Below, one piece after another: positions 26,163 through 34,741 of a stretch of DNA of 64,000 bases. The stretch is from Rhodospirillales bacterium. Its GTDB lineage: Bacteria; Pseudomonadota; Alphaproteobacteria; Reyranellales; Reyranellaceae. The stretch covers positions 27,158-91,157 of the forward strand of contig WHTW01000011.1 of the NCBI GenBank assembly GCA_009377525.1, in the 5' to 3' direction. Both the position numbers and the translations under genes were made by a program. The notes below the pieces were generated by a model. It ran no database searches, was not told the DNA's origin, and saw only the letters and a list, made by a program, of their open reading frames with translations. Within the stretch, counting starts at the first letter, position 1. The number at the start of each line of letters is the position of its first letter.

Positions 26163-26929
26163 GCGTCGCCAGGCTCGAGCTGCTGGCGATCCCCGGCCTG
26201 CCGATGATCAAGGCAGGCGACGACCTGGCGGCCCTCATCGCCGAGGGATTTCTACGCGCCGGGCTGAAGCCGCAGCCAGGCGACGTCCTGGCGCTTGCCC
26301 AGAAGATCGTCTCCAAGGCCGAAGGCCGCAGCGTCGAGCTCGCCAAGGTGAAGCCCTCGGCGCGCGCCGTCTCGCTGGCCGCCGAAGTGCAGAAGGATCC
26401 GCGGCTGGTCGAACTGATCCTGTCGGAAGCGGTGCGCGTGGTGCGCTCGCGGCCCAACGTGCTGATCGTCGAGCACCGGCTTGGCTTCGTCATGGCGAAC
26501 GCCGGCATCGACCAGTCCAATGTCGGGCCGCCCGACGGCGTCGAGCGCGCCCTGCTGCTGCCGGTCGATCCCGACGGCAGTGCCAAAACGCTGCGCACGC
26601 GGCTTGGCGAGCTTTTGGGCACCGCGCCCGCCGTCGTCATCACCGACAGCTTCGGCCGCGCCTGGCGGCGCGGCACGCAGGGCATCGCCATCGGCGCCGC
26701 GGGCCTCCCCGCCCTGCTCGACCTGCGCGGCAACCCCGACCTGTTCGGCCGTACCCTGCAGGTCAGCATCTCGGGCTTCGCCGATGAGATCGCCGCCGCC
26801 GCGTCACTCGTTCAGGGCCAGGGCAACGAGGCGCAGCCTGTCATTCTGGTGCGCGGGCTCGCCTGGACGGCGCCTGCCAACCCGGCCTCCGAGCTGGTGC
26901 GCCCCGCCGCCGAGGACATGTTCCGGTGA
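26159..26929 (+). CDS. cofE: coenzyme F420-0:L-glutamate ligase (CofE)
   Basis: A 256-residue enzyme that adds glutamate to F420-0 using GTP and metal. Family segments are [59 protein letters not shown] and [20 protein letters not shown]. It corresponds to the N-terminal domain of mycobacterial FbiB; the C-terminal FMN nitroreductase-like domain that reduces the dehydro precursor is absent. ATGA overlap with fgd upstream and GTGA overlap with cofD downstream show tight coupling. Confidence 0.95.
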   Translation: MSVARLELLAIPGLPMIKAGDDLAALIAEGFLRAGLKPQPGDVLALAQKIVSKAEGRSVELAKVKPSARAVSLAAEVQKDPRLVELILSEAVRVVRSRPNVLIVEHRLGFVMANAGIDQSNVGPPDGVERALLLPVDPDGSAKTLRTRLGELLGTAPAVVITDSFGRAWRRGTQGIAIGAAGLPALLDLRGNPDLFGRTLQVSISGFADEIAAAASLVQGQGNEAQPVILVRGLAWTAPANPASELVRPAAEDMFR

Positions 26930-27855
26930 GCAAGGGCCTGGTCGTTGCCCTGTCCGGCGGTGTCGGCGGGGCCAAGCTGGCGTTGGGGCTGAGCCGCGTG
27001 CTGCCGGCCGACGAGCTTTTGATCGTCGCCAACACCGGCGACGACTTCGAGCATCTGGGGCTGAAAATATGTCCCGACATCGACACTCTCACCTATGTGC
27101 TGGCCGGCCTCGACAACATCGAGCAGGGCTGGGGTCGGCGCGACGAGACATGGTCGTTCATGGCGACCATCGCCTCGGTGGGCGGCGCCGATTGGTTCCA
27201 CCTCGGCGATCGCGATCTCGCGATGCATGTCGAGCGCACGCGCCGGCTGCGCACGGGCGAGACGCTGTCGCAGATCACGGCCGACATCACCCGCCGCCTC
27301 GGCATCGCCCATCGCATCCTGCCGATGAGCGACGACCCTGTGCCGACGCGCGTGCTGAGCGACGGCGGCTGGATCGACTTCCAGGACTACTTCGTGCGCC
27401 AGCAGTGCCGGCCGGTCGTGCGCGAGCTGGTATTCGACGGCGCCGACAAGGCGCGGCCTCAGCCGGACGTCATCAAGGCGTTGGGCGGCCAGGTGAGTGC
27501 CGTGGTGATCTGCCCGTCAAACCCCTTCATCAGCATCGAGCCGATCCTGGCCGTGCCGGGCATGCGGGCCGCCCTCGAAAGCTGCAACGCACCCGTGGTC
27601 GCAGTCTCGCCGATCGTCGGCGGCAAGGCGGTCAAAGGTCCGACGGCCAAGATGATGCAGGAACTCGGTCTTGCCGTGACCTCTGCATCGGTGGCCAAGC
27701 GCTACGGCAACCTTCTCGACGGCTACATCGTCGATCAGGGCGATGCTGAGGGCGTGCCCGGCAAGGTGCATGTCGCCCCTACCTTGATGGCAAGCGTCGC
27801 CGACAAGGAAGCCCTGGCGCGCACCGTCCTCTCTTTTGCGGATTCTCTTTCGTGA
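26926..27855 (+). CDS. cofD: 2-phospho-L-lactate transferase (CofD/FbiA)
   Basis: A 309-residue enzyme that joins the activated phospho-acid to the deazaflavin Fo, giving (dehydro-)F420-0. It has the CofD start LSGGVGGAKLALGLSRVL, ANTGDDFEHLGLKICPDIDT, RRDETWSFM, WFHLGDRDLAMHVERT and VICPSNPFISIEPILAVPGM, then VVAVSPIVGGKAVKGPTAKM. All are standard. The start is GTG at 26926, overlapping the cofE stop (GTGA). Length matches the family. Confidence 0.96.
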   Translation: MSKGLVVALSGGVGGAKLALGLSRVLPADELLIVANTGDDFEHLGLKICPDIDTLTYVLAGLDNIEQGWGRRDETWSFMATIASVGGADWFHLGDRDLAMHVERTRRLRTGETLSQITADITRRLGIAHRILPMSDDPVPTRVLSDGGWIDFQDYFVRQQCRPVVRELVFDGADKARPQPDVIKALGGQVSAVVICPSNPFISIEPILAVPGMRAALESCNAPVVAVSPIVGGKAVKGPTAKMMQELGLAVTSASVAKRYGNLLDGYIVDQGDAEGVPGKVHVAPTLMASVADKEALARTVLSFADSLS

Positions 27856-28544
27856 CTGCCAACGACATCTGGGCCGTCGTGCCCATCAAGGAACTGGACG
27901 GCGCCAAGCAGCGGCTCGCGCCCCTGCTCACGCCGGCGCAGCGCCGCGCGCTGATCGAGGTGATGATGAGCGAGGTGCTGGAGGCCGTGGTCACGACGCC
28001 GAGCCTCGCCGGCACCATGGTCGCCACCGTCGATCCCCATGCGACGGCGCTGGCGAAGCGGCTGGGCGCACGGGTGGTGACCGACGGCGCGCGCGACGGT
28101 CACACCGGCAGCGTCACGGCGGGCCTAAAGCTGCTGGCGCGCGAAGGACGCGGGGCCGTGCTCACCCTGCCAGCCGACATTCCCGCCGTGACCTCGCAGG
28201 AGATCAGCCTGGTCGTGGGCGCGCACCTGCCGGGGCCGTCCTTCACCATCTCGCCGGCGCACGACCATCAGGGCTCCAACACCGTGATCTGCTCGCCGCC
28301 TGATGCCGTGCCGCTGCGCTTCGGCGACAACAGCTACTACCCGCACCTCGATGCGGCGCGGCGCTGCAACATCGAACCCACGGTGATCCATCAGCCGGGC
28401 ATCGCCATGGACATCGACCATCCGGCCGACCTCGCGGCTTTCCTCGCCCTGCCGCAGTCGATCGGCACGCGCACCAGAGCGCTCCTGGAGGAGATGGGTG
28501 TGCCGAAACTCTTGGAGCGCGGACCTCCAGGTCCGCAATCATGA
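27852..28544 (+). CDS. cofC: 2-phospho-L-lactate / phosphoenolpyruvate guanylyltransferase (CofC/FbiD)
   Basis: A 230-residue nucleotidyltransferase that activates a three-carbon phospho-acid with GTP. The N-terminus VVPIKELDGAKQRLAPLLTP, the metal-binding LPADIPAVTSQEI and GSNTVICSPPDAVPLRFG are CofC hallmarks. Whether it uses phosphoenolpyruvate, 2-phospholactate or 3-phosphoglycerate cannot be read. The GTG start at 27852 overlaps the cofD stop (GTGA). The last ten residues (LERGPPGPQS) and the TGA stop are encoded by palindromic repeat R4, so the native C-terminus was probably replaced or extended by the repeat. Confidence 0.94.
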   Translation: MTANDIWAVVPIKELDGAKQRLAPLLTPAQRRALIEVMMSEVLEAVVTTPSLAGTMVATVDPHATALAKRLGARVVTDGARDGHTGSVTAGLKLLAREGRGAVLTLPADIPAVTSQEISLVVGAHLPGPSFTISPAHDHQGSNTVICSPPDAVPLRFGDNSYYPHLDAARRCNIEPTVIHQPGIAMDIDHPADLAAFLALPQSIGTRTRALLEEMGVPKLLERGPPGPQS

Positions 28545-28574
28545 GCGATGAGCGGACCTGGAGGTCCGCGCTCC
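28514..28574. repeat. palindromic repeat R4 between cofC and fbiC
   Basis: Outer arms GGAGCGCGGACC and GGTCCGCGCTCC pair exactly. The inner hairpins are GCGGACCTCCAGGTCCGC and GCGGACCTGGAGGTCCGC, and the loop contains ATCATGAGCGATGA. It closes the gap between convergent cofC and fbiC and contains the cofC stop codon. Its core sequence is the same subtype as R3, 5 kb away. Confidence 0.85.
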
Positions 28575-28589
28575 GATGAGAAGACCAAC

Positions 28590-30914
28590 CTAAGCCGCCA
28601 CCCGCTTGCGCGGCGGGGTGAGCACAATCGGCGCCAGGTCGGCCGCCACGAACGAGGCGGCGCGGCGCTCCTCGTCGACCGGACCGTAGAGCGTGGTGCG
28701 CTGCTGCGGCGCGCGGCCGATGGAGCGGATCAGGGCCTCCATCGCGTCGGGCGGGAATTCCTGGCCGTGCTGGGTGCCGGCGGCGCGCGAGATGCTCTCG
28801 TTCATCAGCGTGCCGCCGAGATCGTTGGCGCCGGCGTTGAGGCAGATCGCGGCGCCCGCCGGACCCATCTTCACCCACGAGGTCTGGATGTTGGTGATGG
28901 CCGGGTGCAGCACCAGGCGGGCGATCGAATGCATGATCACCGCCTCGCGGAAGGTCGGACCGCGGCGCGCCAGGCCATGGCGGTACATCGGCGCTTCCAT
29001 GTGCACGAAGGGCAACGGCACGAACTCGGTGAAGCCGCCCGTCTCGACCTGCAGGTCGCGCAGGGCCAAGAGATGGCGCGCCCAGGCGAGCGAGGTCTCG
29101 ACATGGCCGTACATGATGGTCGAGGTCGTGCGCAGCCCGAGCTTGTGGGCGGCGCGCTGCACGTCGAGCCATTGCGCGGTGTTGATCTTGTCCGGGCAGA
29201 TGATGGCGCGCACCTCGTCGTCGAGGATTTCTGCGGCGGTGCCGGGCAAGGTGCCCAGCCCCGCCTCCTTGAGGCCGGCGAGGAACGTGTCGATGGGCCG
29301 GTCAAGGGTCGCGGCGCCCTGCGTCACCTCGAGCGGCGAGAAGGCATGGATGTGCATGCCCGGCACCGCTTCCTTGATGGTGCGGCAGATCGCTTCGTAG
29401 GTCTCGCCGGTGTAGTCGGGATGGATGCCGCCCTGCAGGCAGACCTCGGTAGCGCCGCGCTCCCACGCCTCGACCGCGCGCCGCGACACCTCCTCAAGTG
29501 CCAGGTCATAGGGCTTGCCGCGCAGATCGTCGTGCGTGCGGCCCTTGGAGAAGGCGCAGAAGCGGCAGCGGAAGTAGCAGATGTTGGTGTAGTTGATGTT
29601 GCGGTTGACGACGTAGCGGATGACGTCGCCGCTCACCGCCTGGCGCAGCGCGTCGGCGGCACCGGTGACATGGCGATAGTCGGCATCGCGCGCCGTGAAT
29701 AGCCGCACGATCTCGGGATGGTCGAGCCGCTTGCCGCCGGTCGCGCGATCGACGATGCGCACGATCTCCGGATCGACCTCGCGCAGCAGGACCTGCGGCG
29801 CCGGCGGCGGCTCGGTGTTGCCGGGCGCCCAGTCATCCTCGCGCGCCAGGCCCTCGGCGTCGCTCATGCGGCGCACCTGCGTGGCCACCTCGGGTGCCAG
29901 CCAGGTCTGCGGCGCGCGGACGTAGGCCGGATAGACGGCGAGGCGATTGACTAAAACCTTGCCCATCTCGGCGCTCTTGCGCGCCAGCTCGTCGACGGCG
30001 GGCCACGGCGCTTCTGGGTTCACATGATCGGGCGTCACCGGCGAGACGCCGCCCCAGTCGTTGAGGCCCGCGCCGACCAGCCTTTGATAGACGCCGGGTG
30101 AAAGATTCGGCGGCGCCTGGATGTTCATCTCCGCGCCCAGGATCAGTCGCGCCTGGGCGATGGTCCAACAGAGCTCATCGAGATCGGGCTCGTCGGCGTC
30201 GGCGAGCTTGGTGTCGGACTTGGCGCGGAAGTTCTGGACGATCACTTCCTGGATGTGGCCGTACTTGCTGTGCAGGTCACCGATGGCGCGCAACGCGTCG
30301 AGCCGCTCTTCGCGCGTTTCGCCAATGCCGATCAAGATGCCGGTGGTGAACGGCACTCTAAGCTCGCCGGCGAGCCGGATGGTCTCGAGCCGCACGGCCG
30401 GATGCTTGTCGGGCGAGCCGAAATGCACGCCACCCTTCTCGCACAAACGCTCGCTGGTCGATTCCAGCATGATGCCCTGGCTCGCGGTGACCTCGCGAAG
30501 GGCCGCGATCTCCTCGCGCGTCATGACGCCGGGGTTGGCGTGCGGCAGCAGGCCCGTCTCGCGCAGCACCAGGGCGCACATCGCGGCGAGGTAGGCGATC
30601 GTCGATTCGTATCCGAGCTCAACCAGCGCCTCGCGCGCCGCGCGATAGCGCAGCTCGGGCTTGTCGCCCAGGGTGAACAGCGCCTCGGTGCAGCCGGCAG
30701 TCTTGCCGGCGCGGGCGATCGCCAAGACCTCGTCAGGCGAGAGATAGGCCGGGCGGCTGGCGTGCGGCGTCTCGGCGAAGGTGCAGTAGTGGCAGACGTC
30801 GCGGCAGAGCTTGGTCAACGGAATGAAGACCTTGCGCGAGTAGGAGATCAGCCGGCCATGGCCGCCGTCGCGCAGCCGCGCGGCGTCCGCCATCAGCTCG
30901 GAAAGTTCGGACAT
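28590..30914 (-). CDS. fbiC: Fo synthase, fused CofG-CofH (FbiC)
   Basis: A 774-residue two-domain radical SAM enzyme that makes the deazaflavin Fo from tyrosine and the ribityl-uracil intermediate of flavin synthesis. The CofG half has the cluster motif Cys37-Cys41-Cys44 in LCRDVCHYCTF. The CofH half has Cys446-Cys450-Cys453 in NICYFRCRFCAFSKGR, both CxxxCxxC. Other family stretches include GLNDWGGVSPVTPDHVNPEA and CLQGGIHPDYTGETY. The ATG at 30914 with AGAGGG upstream is preferred to the frame opening at 30995. It converges on the fgd-cofEDC operon and is divergent from an LLM gene. The fused form is typical of Actinobacteria and Proteobacteria. Confidence 0.96.
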   Translation of the reverse strand: MSELSELMADAARLRDGGHGRLISYSRKVFIPLTKLCRDVCHYCTFAETPHASRPAYLSPDEVLAIARAGKTAGCTEALFTLGDKPELRYRAAREALVELGYESTIAYLAAMCALVLRETGLLPHANPGVMTREEIAALREVTASQGIMLESTSERLCEKGGVHFGSPDKHPAVRLETIRLAGELRVPFTTGILIGIGETREERLDALRAIGDLHSKYGHIQEVIVQNFRAKSDTKLADADEPDLDELCWTIAQARLILGAEMNIQAPPNLSPGVYQRLVGAGLNDWGGVSPVTPDHVNPEAPWPAVDELARKSAEMGKVLVNRLAVYPAYVRAPQTWLAPEVATQVRRMSDAEGLAREDDWAPGNTEPPPAPQVLLREVDPEIVRIVDRATGGKRLDHPEIVRLFTARDADYRHVTGAADALRQAVSGDVIRYVVNRNINYTNICYFRCRFCAFSKGRTHDDLRGKPYDLALEEVSRRAVEAWERGATEVCLQGGIHPDYTGETYEAICRTIKEAVPGMHIHAFSPLEVTQGAATLDRPIDTFLAGLKEAGLGTLPGTAAEILDDEVRAIICPDKINTAQWLDVQRAAHKLGLRTTSTIMYGHVETSLAWARHLLALRDLQVETGGFTEFVPLPFVHMEAPMYRHGLARRGPTFREAVIMHSIARLVLHPAITNIQTSWVKMGPAGAAICLNAGANDLGGTLMNESISRAAGTQHGQEFPPDAMEALIRSIGRAPQQRTTLYGPVDEERRAASFVAADLAPIVLTPPRKRVAA

Positions 30915-31021
30915 GGCCAACCCTCTAATTTTACGCCAGTGGGCGGGACGATAGCGGCAATCCGGATCGCCCGCATCGTGTAGTATGGCACGCAAGACGG
31001 GCAGCCAAAGGGAGATCAGCT

Positions 31022-31975
31022 ATGCAGTTCGGCTTCAACGCGCCGACCGCCGGGCCAATGTCGGCGACCGACCAACTGGTAAAGCTCGTGGTCGAGGGCG
31101 AGGCCATGGGCTTCGACTACGCCACCTTCAGCGACCATGTCGTGATCCCGACCGACATCGAGGCCAAATACCCCTACAGCAACACCGGTGAATTCCCCGC
31201 GGGCTCCCGCGTCGAACGACACGAGCAGCTGATCGAGATGGCGTTCGTGGCGGCGAAGACCAGGAAGTTGCGCCTGGTCTCGTCGGTGATGGTGGTGCCG
31301 CATCGCCCCGCGGTACTGACCGCCAAGATGCTGTCGACCATGGACGTGCTGTCGGGTGGTCGCCTGGTGCTGGGCATCGGCGCGGGCTGGATGAAGGAGG
31401 AGTTCGAGGCGATCCAGGCGCCCGATTTTGCGGAGCGCGGCAAGGTCACCGACGAGTACATCAAGGCTTTCATCGAGCTCTGGACCAAGCCCAGACCTAA
31501 GTTCGCGGGCAAGCACGTGCGCTTCGACAACATCCTGATGGACCCCAAGCCGGTGCAGAAGCCGCATCCGCCGATCTGGGTCGGCGGCGAGAGCGGGCCG
31601 GCCCTGCGCCGCACCGCTCAGCTGGGCGATGCCTGGTATCCGATCGGCACCAACCCGGCCAATCCGCTCGACAGCCTGAAGCGCTTCAAGACGCAGGTCG
31701 CGCGCCTGCGCAAGATGACCGAGGAGGCCGGCCGCAAGGCCGACGCCGTCGGTGTCACCTTGCGTGTCACCCAATTCGGCGAGAGCGCGCCGGCCACGGC
31801 CGGCGACGGCGAGTGCCGGCTGTTCTCGGGCAAGCCCGCCGAGCTCGCGGGCGACATCAAGGCACTCAAGGAGATAGGCGTCGGCTGCCTCGACTTCGGC
31901 TTCGGCGGCAGCACCGTCGATGCGATGCTGGCCGAGATGCAGAAGTTCAAGCGGGGCGTGCTGGCATTGGTCTAG
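31022..31975 (+). CDS. LLM class F420-dependent oxidoreductase (TIGR03619-like)
   Basis: A 317-residue TIM-barrel protein of the luciferase-like/F420 superfamily. Landmarks are FDYATFSDHVVIPTDI, LVSSVMVVPHRPAVLTAKML, DVLSGGRLVLGIGAGWMKEE and PKPVQKPHPPIWVGGES. The SGGR...GIGxGW and PKPVQKPHPPI motifs are characteristic of the actinobacterial F420 family TIGR03619. The substrate is unknown. GGGAGA lies just before the ATG. It is divergent from fbiC across 107 bases, so it may be co-expressed with F420 synthesis. FMN use cannot be excluded from sequence. Confidence 0.88.
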   Translation: MQFGFNAPTAGPMSATDQLVKLVVEGEAMGFDYATFSDHVVIPTDIEAKYPYSNTGEFPAGSRVERHEQLIEMAFVAAKTRKLRLVSSVMVVPHRPAVLTAKMLSTMDVLSGGRLVLGIGAGWMKEEFEAIQAPDFAERGKVTDEYIKAFIELWTKPRPKFAGKHVRFDNILMDPKPVQKPHPPIWVGGESGPALRRTAQLGDAWYPIGTNPANPLDSLKRFKTQVARLRKMTEEAGRKADAVGVTLRVTQFGESAPATAGDGECRLFSGKPAELAGDIKALKEIGVGCLDFGFGGSTVDAMLAEMQKFKRGVLALV

Positions 31976-31991
31976 GCTGGGGGTGTCATCG

Positions 31992-32060
31992 TCTTCCGGA
32001 CCGCCGGCTTCCAGCCGGCATCATGATCATGAGCCGGCAAGATGCCGGCGGTCCGGAAGA
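31992..32060. repeat. palindromic repeat R5
   Basis: Outer arms TCTTCCGGACCGC and GCGGTCCGGAAGA pair exactly. The inner hairpins are GCCGGCTTCCAGCCGGC and GCCGGCAAGATGCCGGC, and the loop is the self-complementary TCATGATCATGA. It lies between two convergent LLM genes. The minus-strand LLM gene reads 10 codons into it and uses its TGA as stop. Confidence 0.85.
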
Positions 32061-32917
32061 GTAAACTGAGCCACCTTCGCCGCGAGCTTCGCCCAGCGGT
32101 CGAGCTGGGGCAGGATCACGTCGGACTTGGCCGAGTCGAGGCTGACGATGACGCGCACGACGCCCGCGTCCTGGTCGCGCTTCAGCTCACTCTCGTCCTC
32201 CTTCGATTCCCAGATCGAGATCGGCAGCGAAGCGAGGTCGCGGTTGGCCTCCTTGGCCATCGCCTGGAACTTCGGGATCAGGTCGCGCACCTCGCCGTAG
32301 GCCTTGCGCCGCCGCAACGGCATCCAGCCGTCGCCGTAGCGCACGGCGCGGCGCGCGCCGTAGGGGAAGGCACCGCCGACCAGCACCGGCGGATGCGGCT
32401 TCTGCACCGGCTTGGGCCAGGCCATCATGGGATCGAACGTCACCATCTCGCCGTGATACTCGGCCTTGGACTTGGTCCAGATCACCTTCATGGCCTCGAT
32501 GCGCTCGCGCACCAGCTTGTGGCGGCTCTCGAAGTTGGTGCCGTGGTTCTCCATCTCGTCCTGGTTCCAGCCGTTGCCGACGCCGAACAGGAAGCGCCCG
32601 CCGGAAAGCTGGTCGATCGAGGCCACCGCCTTGGCGGTCTGGATGGGATCGCGCTGATTGACCAGGCAGACGCCGGTGCCGACCTTCAGCTTCTTGGTGA
32701 CCGCGGCGGCCGCCGTGAGCGTCACGAAGGGATCCATGGCGTCGTAGTACTTCTTGGGCAGTTCGCCGCCGCCTGGCCACTCGGATTTGCGCGTCAGCGG
32801 GATGTGCGAGTGCTCGGGCGCCCACACCGATTCGAAGCCGCGTTCCTCCAGGGCCGTCGCGAGCTCCGCCGGCGTCATGGAATAGTCGGTAAAGAACATC
32901 GCCGCGCCGATATGCAT
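32027..32917 (-). CDS. LLM class F420-dependent oxidoreductase (TIGR03619-like), C-terminus in repeat R5
   Basis: A 296-residue protein; the ATG at 32917 has GGAGGAG upstream. Motifs are ESVWAPEHSHIPLTRKSEWP, PGGGELPKKYYDAMDPFVTL, QLSGGRFLFGVGNGWNQDE and PKPVQKPHPPVLVGGAFPYG. It is a clear paralogue of the protein at 33870-34721 (both HxHIPxxRKSxxPGGGELPK). The final residues LPDRRHLAGS come from palindromic repeat R5. It is the last gene of the operon gnd-LLM-LLM-LLM, 11 bases after the preceding gene. Confidence 0.87.
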   Translation of the reverse strand: MHIGAAMFFTDYSMTPAELATALEERGFESVWAPEHSHIPLTRKSEWPGGGELPKKYYDAMDPFVTLTAAAAVTKKLKVGTGVCLVNQRDPIQTAKAVASIDQLSGGRFLFGVGNGWNQDEMENHGTNFESRHKLVRERIEAMKVIWTKSKAEYHGEMVTFDPMMAWPKPVQKPHPPVLVGGAFPYGARRAVRYGDGWMPLRRRKAYGEVRDLIPKFQAMAKEANRDLASLPISIWESKEDESELKRDQDAGVVRVIVSLDSAKSDVILPQLDRWAKLAAKVAQFTLPDRRHLAGS

Positions 32918-32928
32918 GGTTTCTCCTC

Positions 32929-33873
32929 CTACGCTGCTTTCGCCTTCTTGGGCCACCGCGCGTCGACCTGCGGCAGCACCTTTTCGATGAGCTTCCTGGT
33001 CTGGGCGACGATCTCCTCGCCGTTCTGCCCCACGGGGCGCAGGATGAACTTCTCGACGCCGACGGCGACATACTCGGCGACCCGGTCGAGGATCACCTTC
33101 TCGTCACCGATCGCGAAGTAGCCCGACGGATCGCGGCCCGTCCTCTTCTGGTAGGCGGCCATGGCGGCCGACAGGACGCCGTCGCCCGGACTGCCGAAGT
33201 AGAACGGGAAGGCCGCTCCGTAGTGATCCTCGTCGATCGTGCGGCCCGCTTCGGCGGCTGCCTTCTTGATCGCGGCGACGACCTTGCCGACCGCGTCCGG
33301 CTGCTCGGCGCCGGACTGCCAGCCGGTGCCGTAGCGCGCGGTGCGCCGGATCGCCGCCTCCGACGAGCCGCCGATCCACATCGGCAGGTCGGGCTGCACC
33401 GGCTTGGGCGAGATCGAGGCCGCCTTCAGGCGCCAGTGTTTGCCTTCGAAGTCGACGCTGTCCTCGCGCCACAGTCGCGCGATGATCTCCAGCGCCTCAT
33501 CGGTGCGCCGGCCGCGCGTCCTGGTGTCGATGTTGAGCGCGTCCCATTCGGGCCCCAACGGGCTGCCGATGCCAAAGGCCGGCAGCAGCCGGCCTTCGGA
33601 CAGCACGTCGATGGTGGCGCACTGCTTGGCCAGCAGCACCGGATCGCGCAGCGCGAGCGACACGACGTTCATGCCGAAGCGCAGGCGGCGCGTGCGGCCG
33701 GCCAGCGCCGCCATCACCGCCATGCATTCCAGGATCGGCTGGCGGCTCACCAGCCGGTCGGTCTGCCACAGCGAATCGACACCGCCCGCTTCGCAGAGAT
33801 CGACCCAGCGCCAATAGTCGCTCGCCCCGGCGAAGGGGAACTCCATCAGGCCGAGGCCGATGGCGACGCTCAT
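32929..33873 (-). CDS. LLM class flavin/F420-dependent oxidoreductase
   Basis: A 314-residue superfamily member starting at ATG 33873, overlapping the previous gene by ATGA. It carries GLMEFPFAGASDYWRWVDLC, DSLWQTDRLVSRQPILECMA, DVLSEGRLLPAFGIGSPLGP and PKPVQPDLPMWIGGSSEAAI. It is less like TIGR03619 than its two neighbours, with no HxHIP motif. The C-terminus is Lys/Ala rich (WPKKAKAA). Its place between two paralogues suggests a pathway with successive LLM steps or a two-protein system. Confidence 0.85.
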   Translation of the reverse strand: MSVAIGLGLMEFPFAGASDYWRWVDLCEAGGVDSLWQTDRLVSRQPILECMAVMAALAGRTRRLRFGMNVVSLALRDPVLLAKQCATIDVLSEGRLLPAFGIGSPLGPEWDALNIDTRTRGRRTDEALEIIARLWREDSVDFEGKHWRLKAASISPKPVQPDLPMWIGGSSEAAIRRTARYGTGWQSGAEQPDAVGKVVAAIKKAAAEAGRTIDEDHYGAAFPFYFGSPGDGVLSAAMAAYQKRTGRDPSGYFAIGDEKVILDRVAEYVAVGVEKFILRPVGQNGEEIVAQTRKLIEKVLPQVDARWPKKAKAA

Positions 33874-34721
33874 GCCGCGAGCGCCACCTTGGCGAGCGGC
33901 GCGACCGTGTCGAGATAGCTCAGGATCTCGTCGCGGCTCTTGTCGGGAATGGCGAGCAGCGCGCTCTGGATGCCGGCCTTCTCGTAGCCCTCCAGCGCCT
34001 TGGCATCGTTGGGTGCGCCGAAAACGGTGATGCTGAGCGTCTTGGGATCGCGCTTCTTGGACTCGGCCATGCGGCGGAGTCGATCGACCGACGCTGCGGC
34101 ATCGAAGCCGGCGCGCGTGCGCGGCAGCCAGCCGTCGCAATACTCGACGATGCGGCGCAGCGTGTGATCGCTCTCGCCGCCCAGGATGATCGGCGGATTG
34201 GGCCGCTGAGCGGGCTTGGGCCACGACCAGACGCGATCGAACTTCACGAACTCGCCGTCGAACGAGGCCTCGTCCTTGGTCCACAGCTCCTTCATCGCCA
34301 GCACATGCTCGCGCATCTGCTTGAAGCGCGTCTCGTAGCGCGCGCCGTGGTTCTCCATCTCCTCGACGTTCCAGCCGCCGCCGATGCCGAAGACGAAGCG
34401 GCCGCCGGAAAGCTGGTCGAGCGAGGCGATGGCCTTGGCCGTCACGATCGGCTCGTGCTGCGGCACCAGCAGGATGCCGGTGCCGATGGTGAGGTTCTTG
34501 GTCGCCGCCGCGGCGAAGGCGAGCACCACGAACGGATCGTGGGTGTGCGAATAGCGCTTGGGCAGTTCGCCTCCGCCCGGGAAGGGCGACTTGCGGCTGG
34601 CCGGGATGTGGGTGTGCTCGGGCACATAAAGCGAATCGAAGCCGCGGTCTTCCAGCGCGCGCGCCAGTTCCGCGATATCGATGCCGTAGTCGGTCGGGAA
34701 ATAGAAAGCACCAACGCGCAT
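33870..34721 (-). CDS. LLM class F420-dependent oxidoreductase (TIGR03619-like)
   Basis: A 283-residue protein with DSLYVPEHTHIPASRKSPFP, PGGGELPKRYSHTHDPFVVL, QLSGGRFVFGIGGGWNVEE and PKPAQRPNPPIILGGESDHT. It is the closest paralogue of the protein at 32027 in this window. It begins 20 bases after gnd ends and overlaps the next LLM gene by 4 bases, so all four genes should share a transcript. Substrate unknown. Confidence 0.87.
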   Translation of the reverse strand: MRVGAFYFPTDYGIDIAELARALEDRGFDSLYVPEHTHIPASRKSPFPGGGELPKRYSHTHDPFVVLAFAAAATKNLTIGTGILLVPQHEPIVTAKAIASLDQLSGGRFVFGIGGGWNVEEMENHGARYETRFKQMREHVLAMKELWTKDEASFDGEFVKFDRVWSWPKPAQRPNPPIILGGESDHTLRRIVEYCDGWLPRTRAGFDAAASVDRLRRMAESKKRDPKTLSITVFGAPNDAKALEGYEKAGIQSALLAIPDKSRDEILSYLDTVAPLAKVALAA

Positions 34722-34741
34722 CGTCCGTCCTCCACTTGTGT

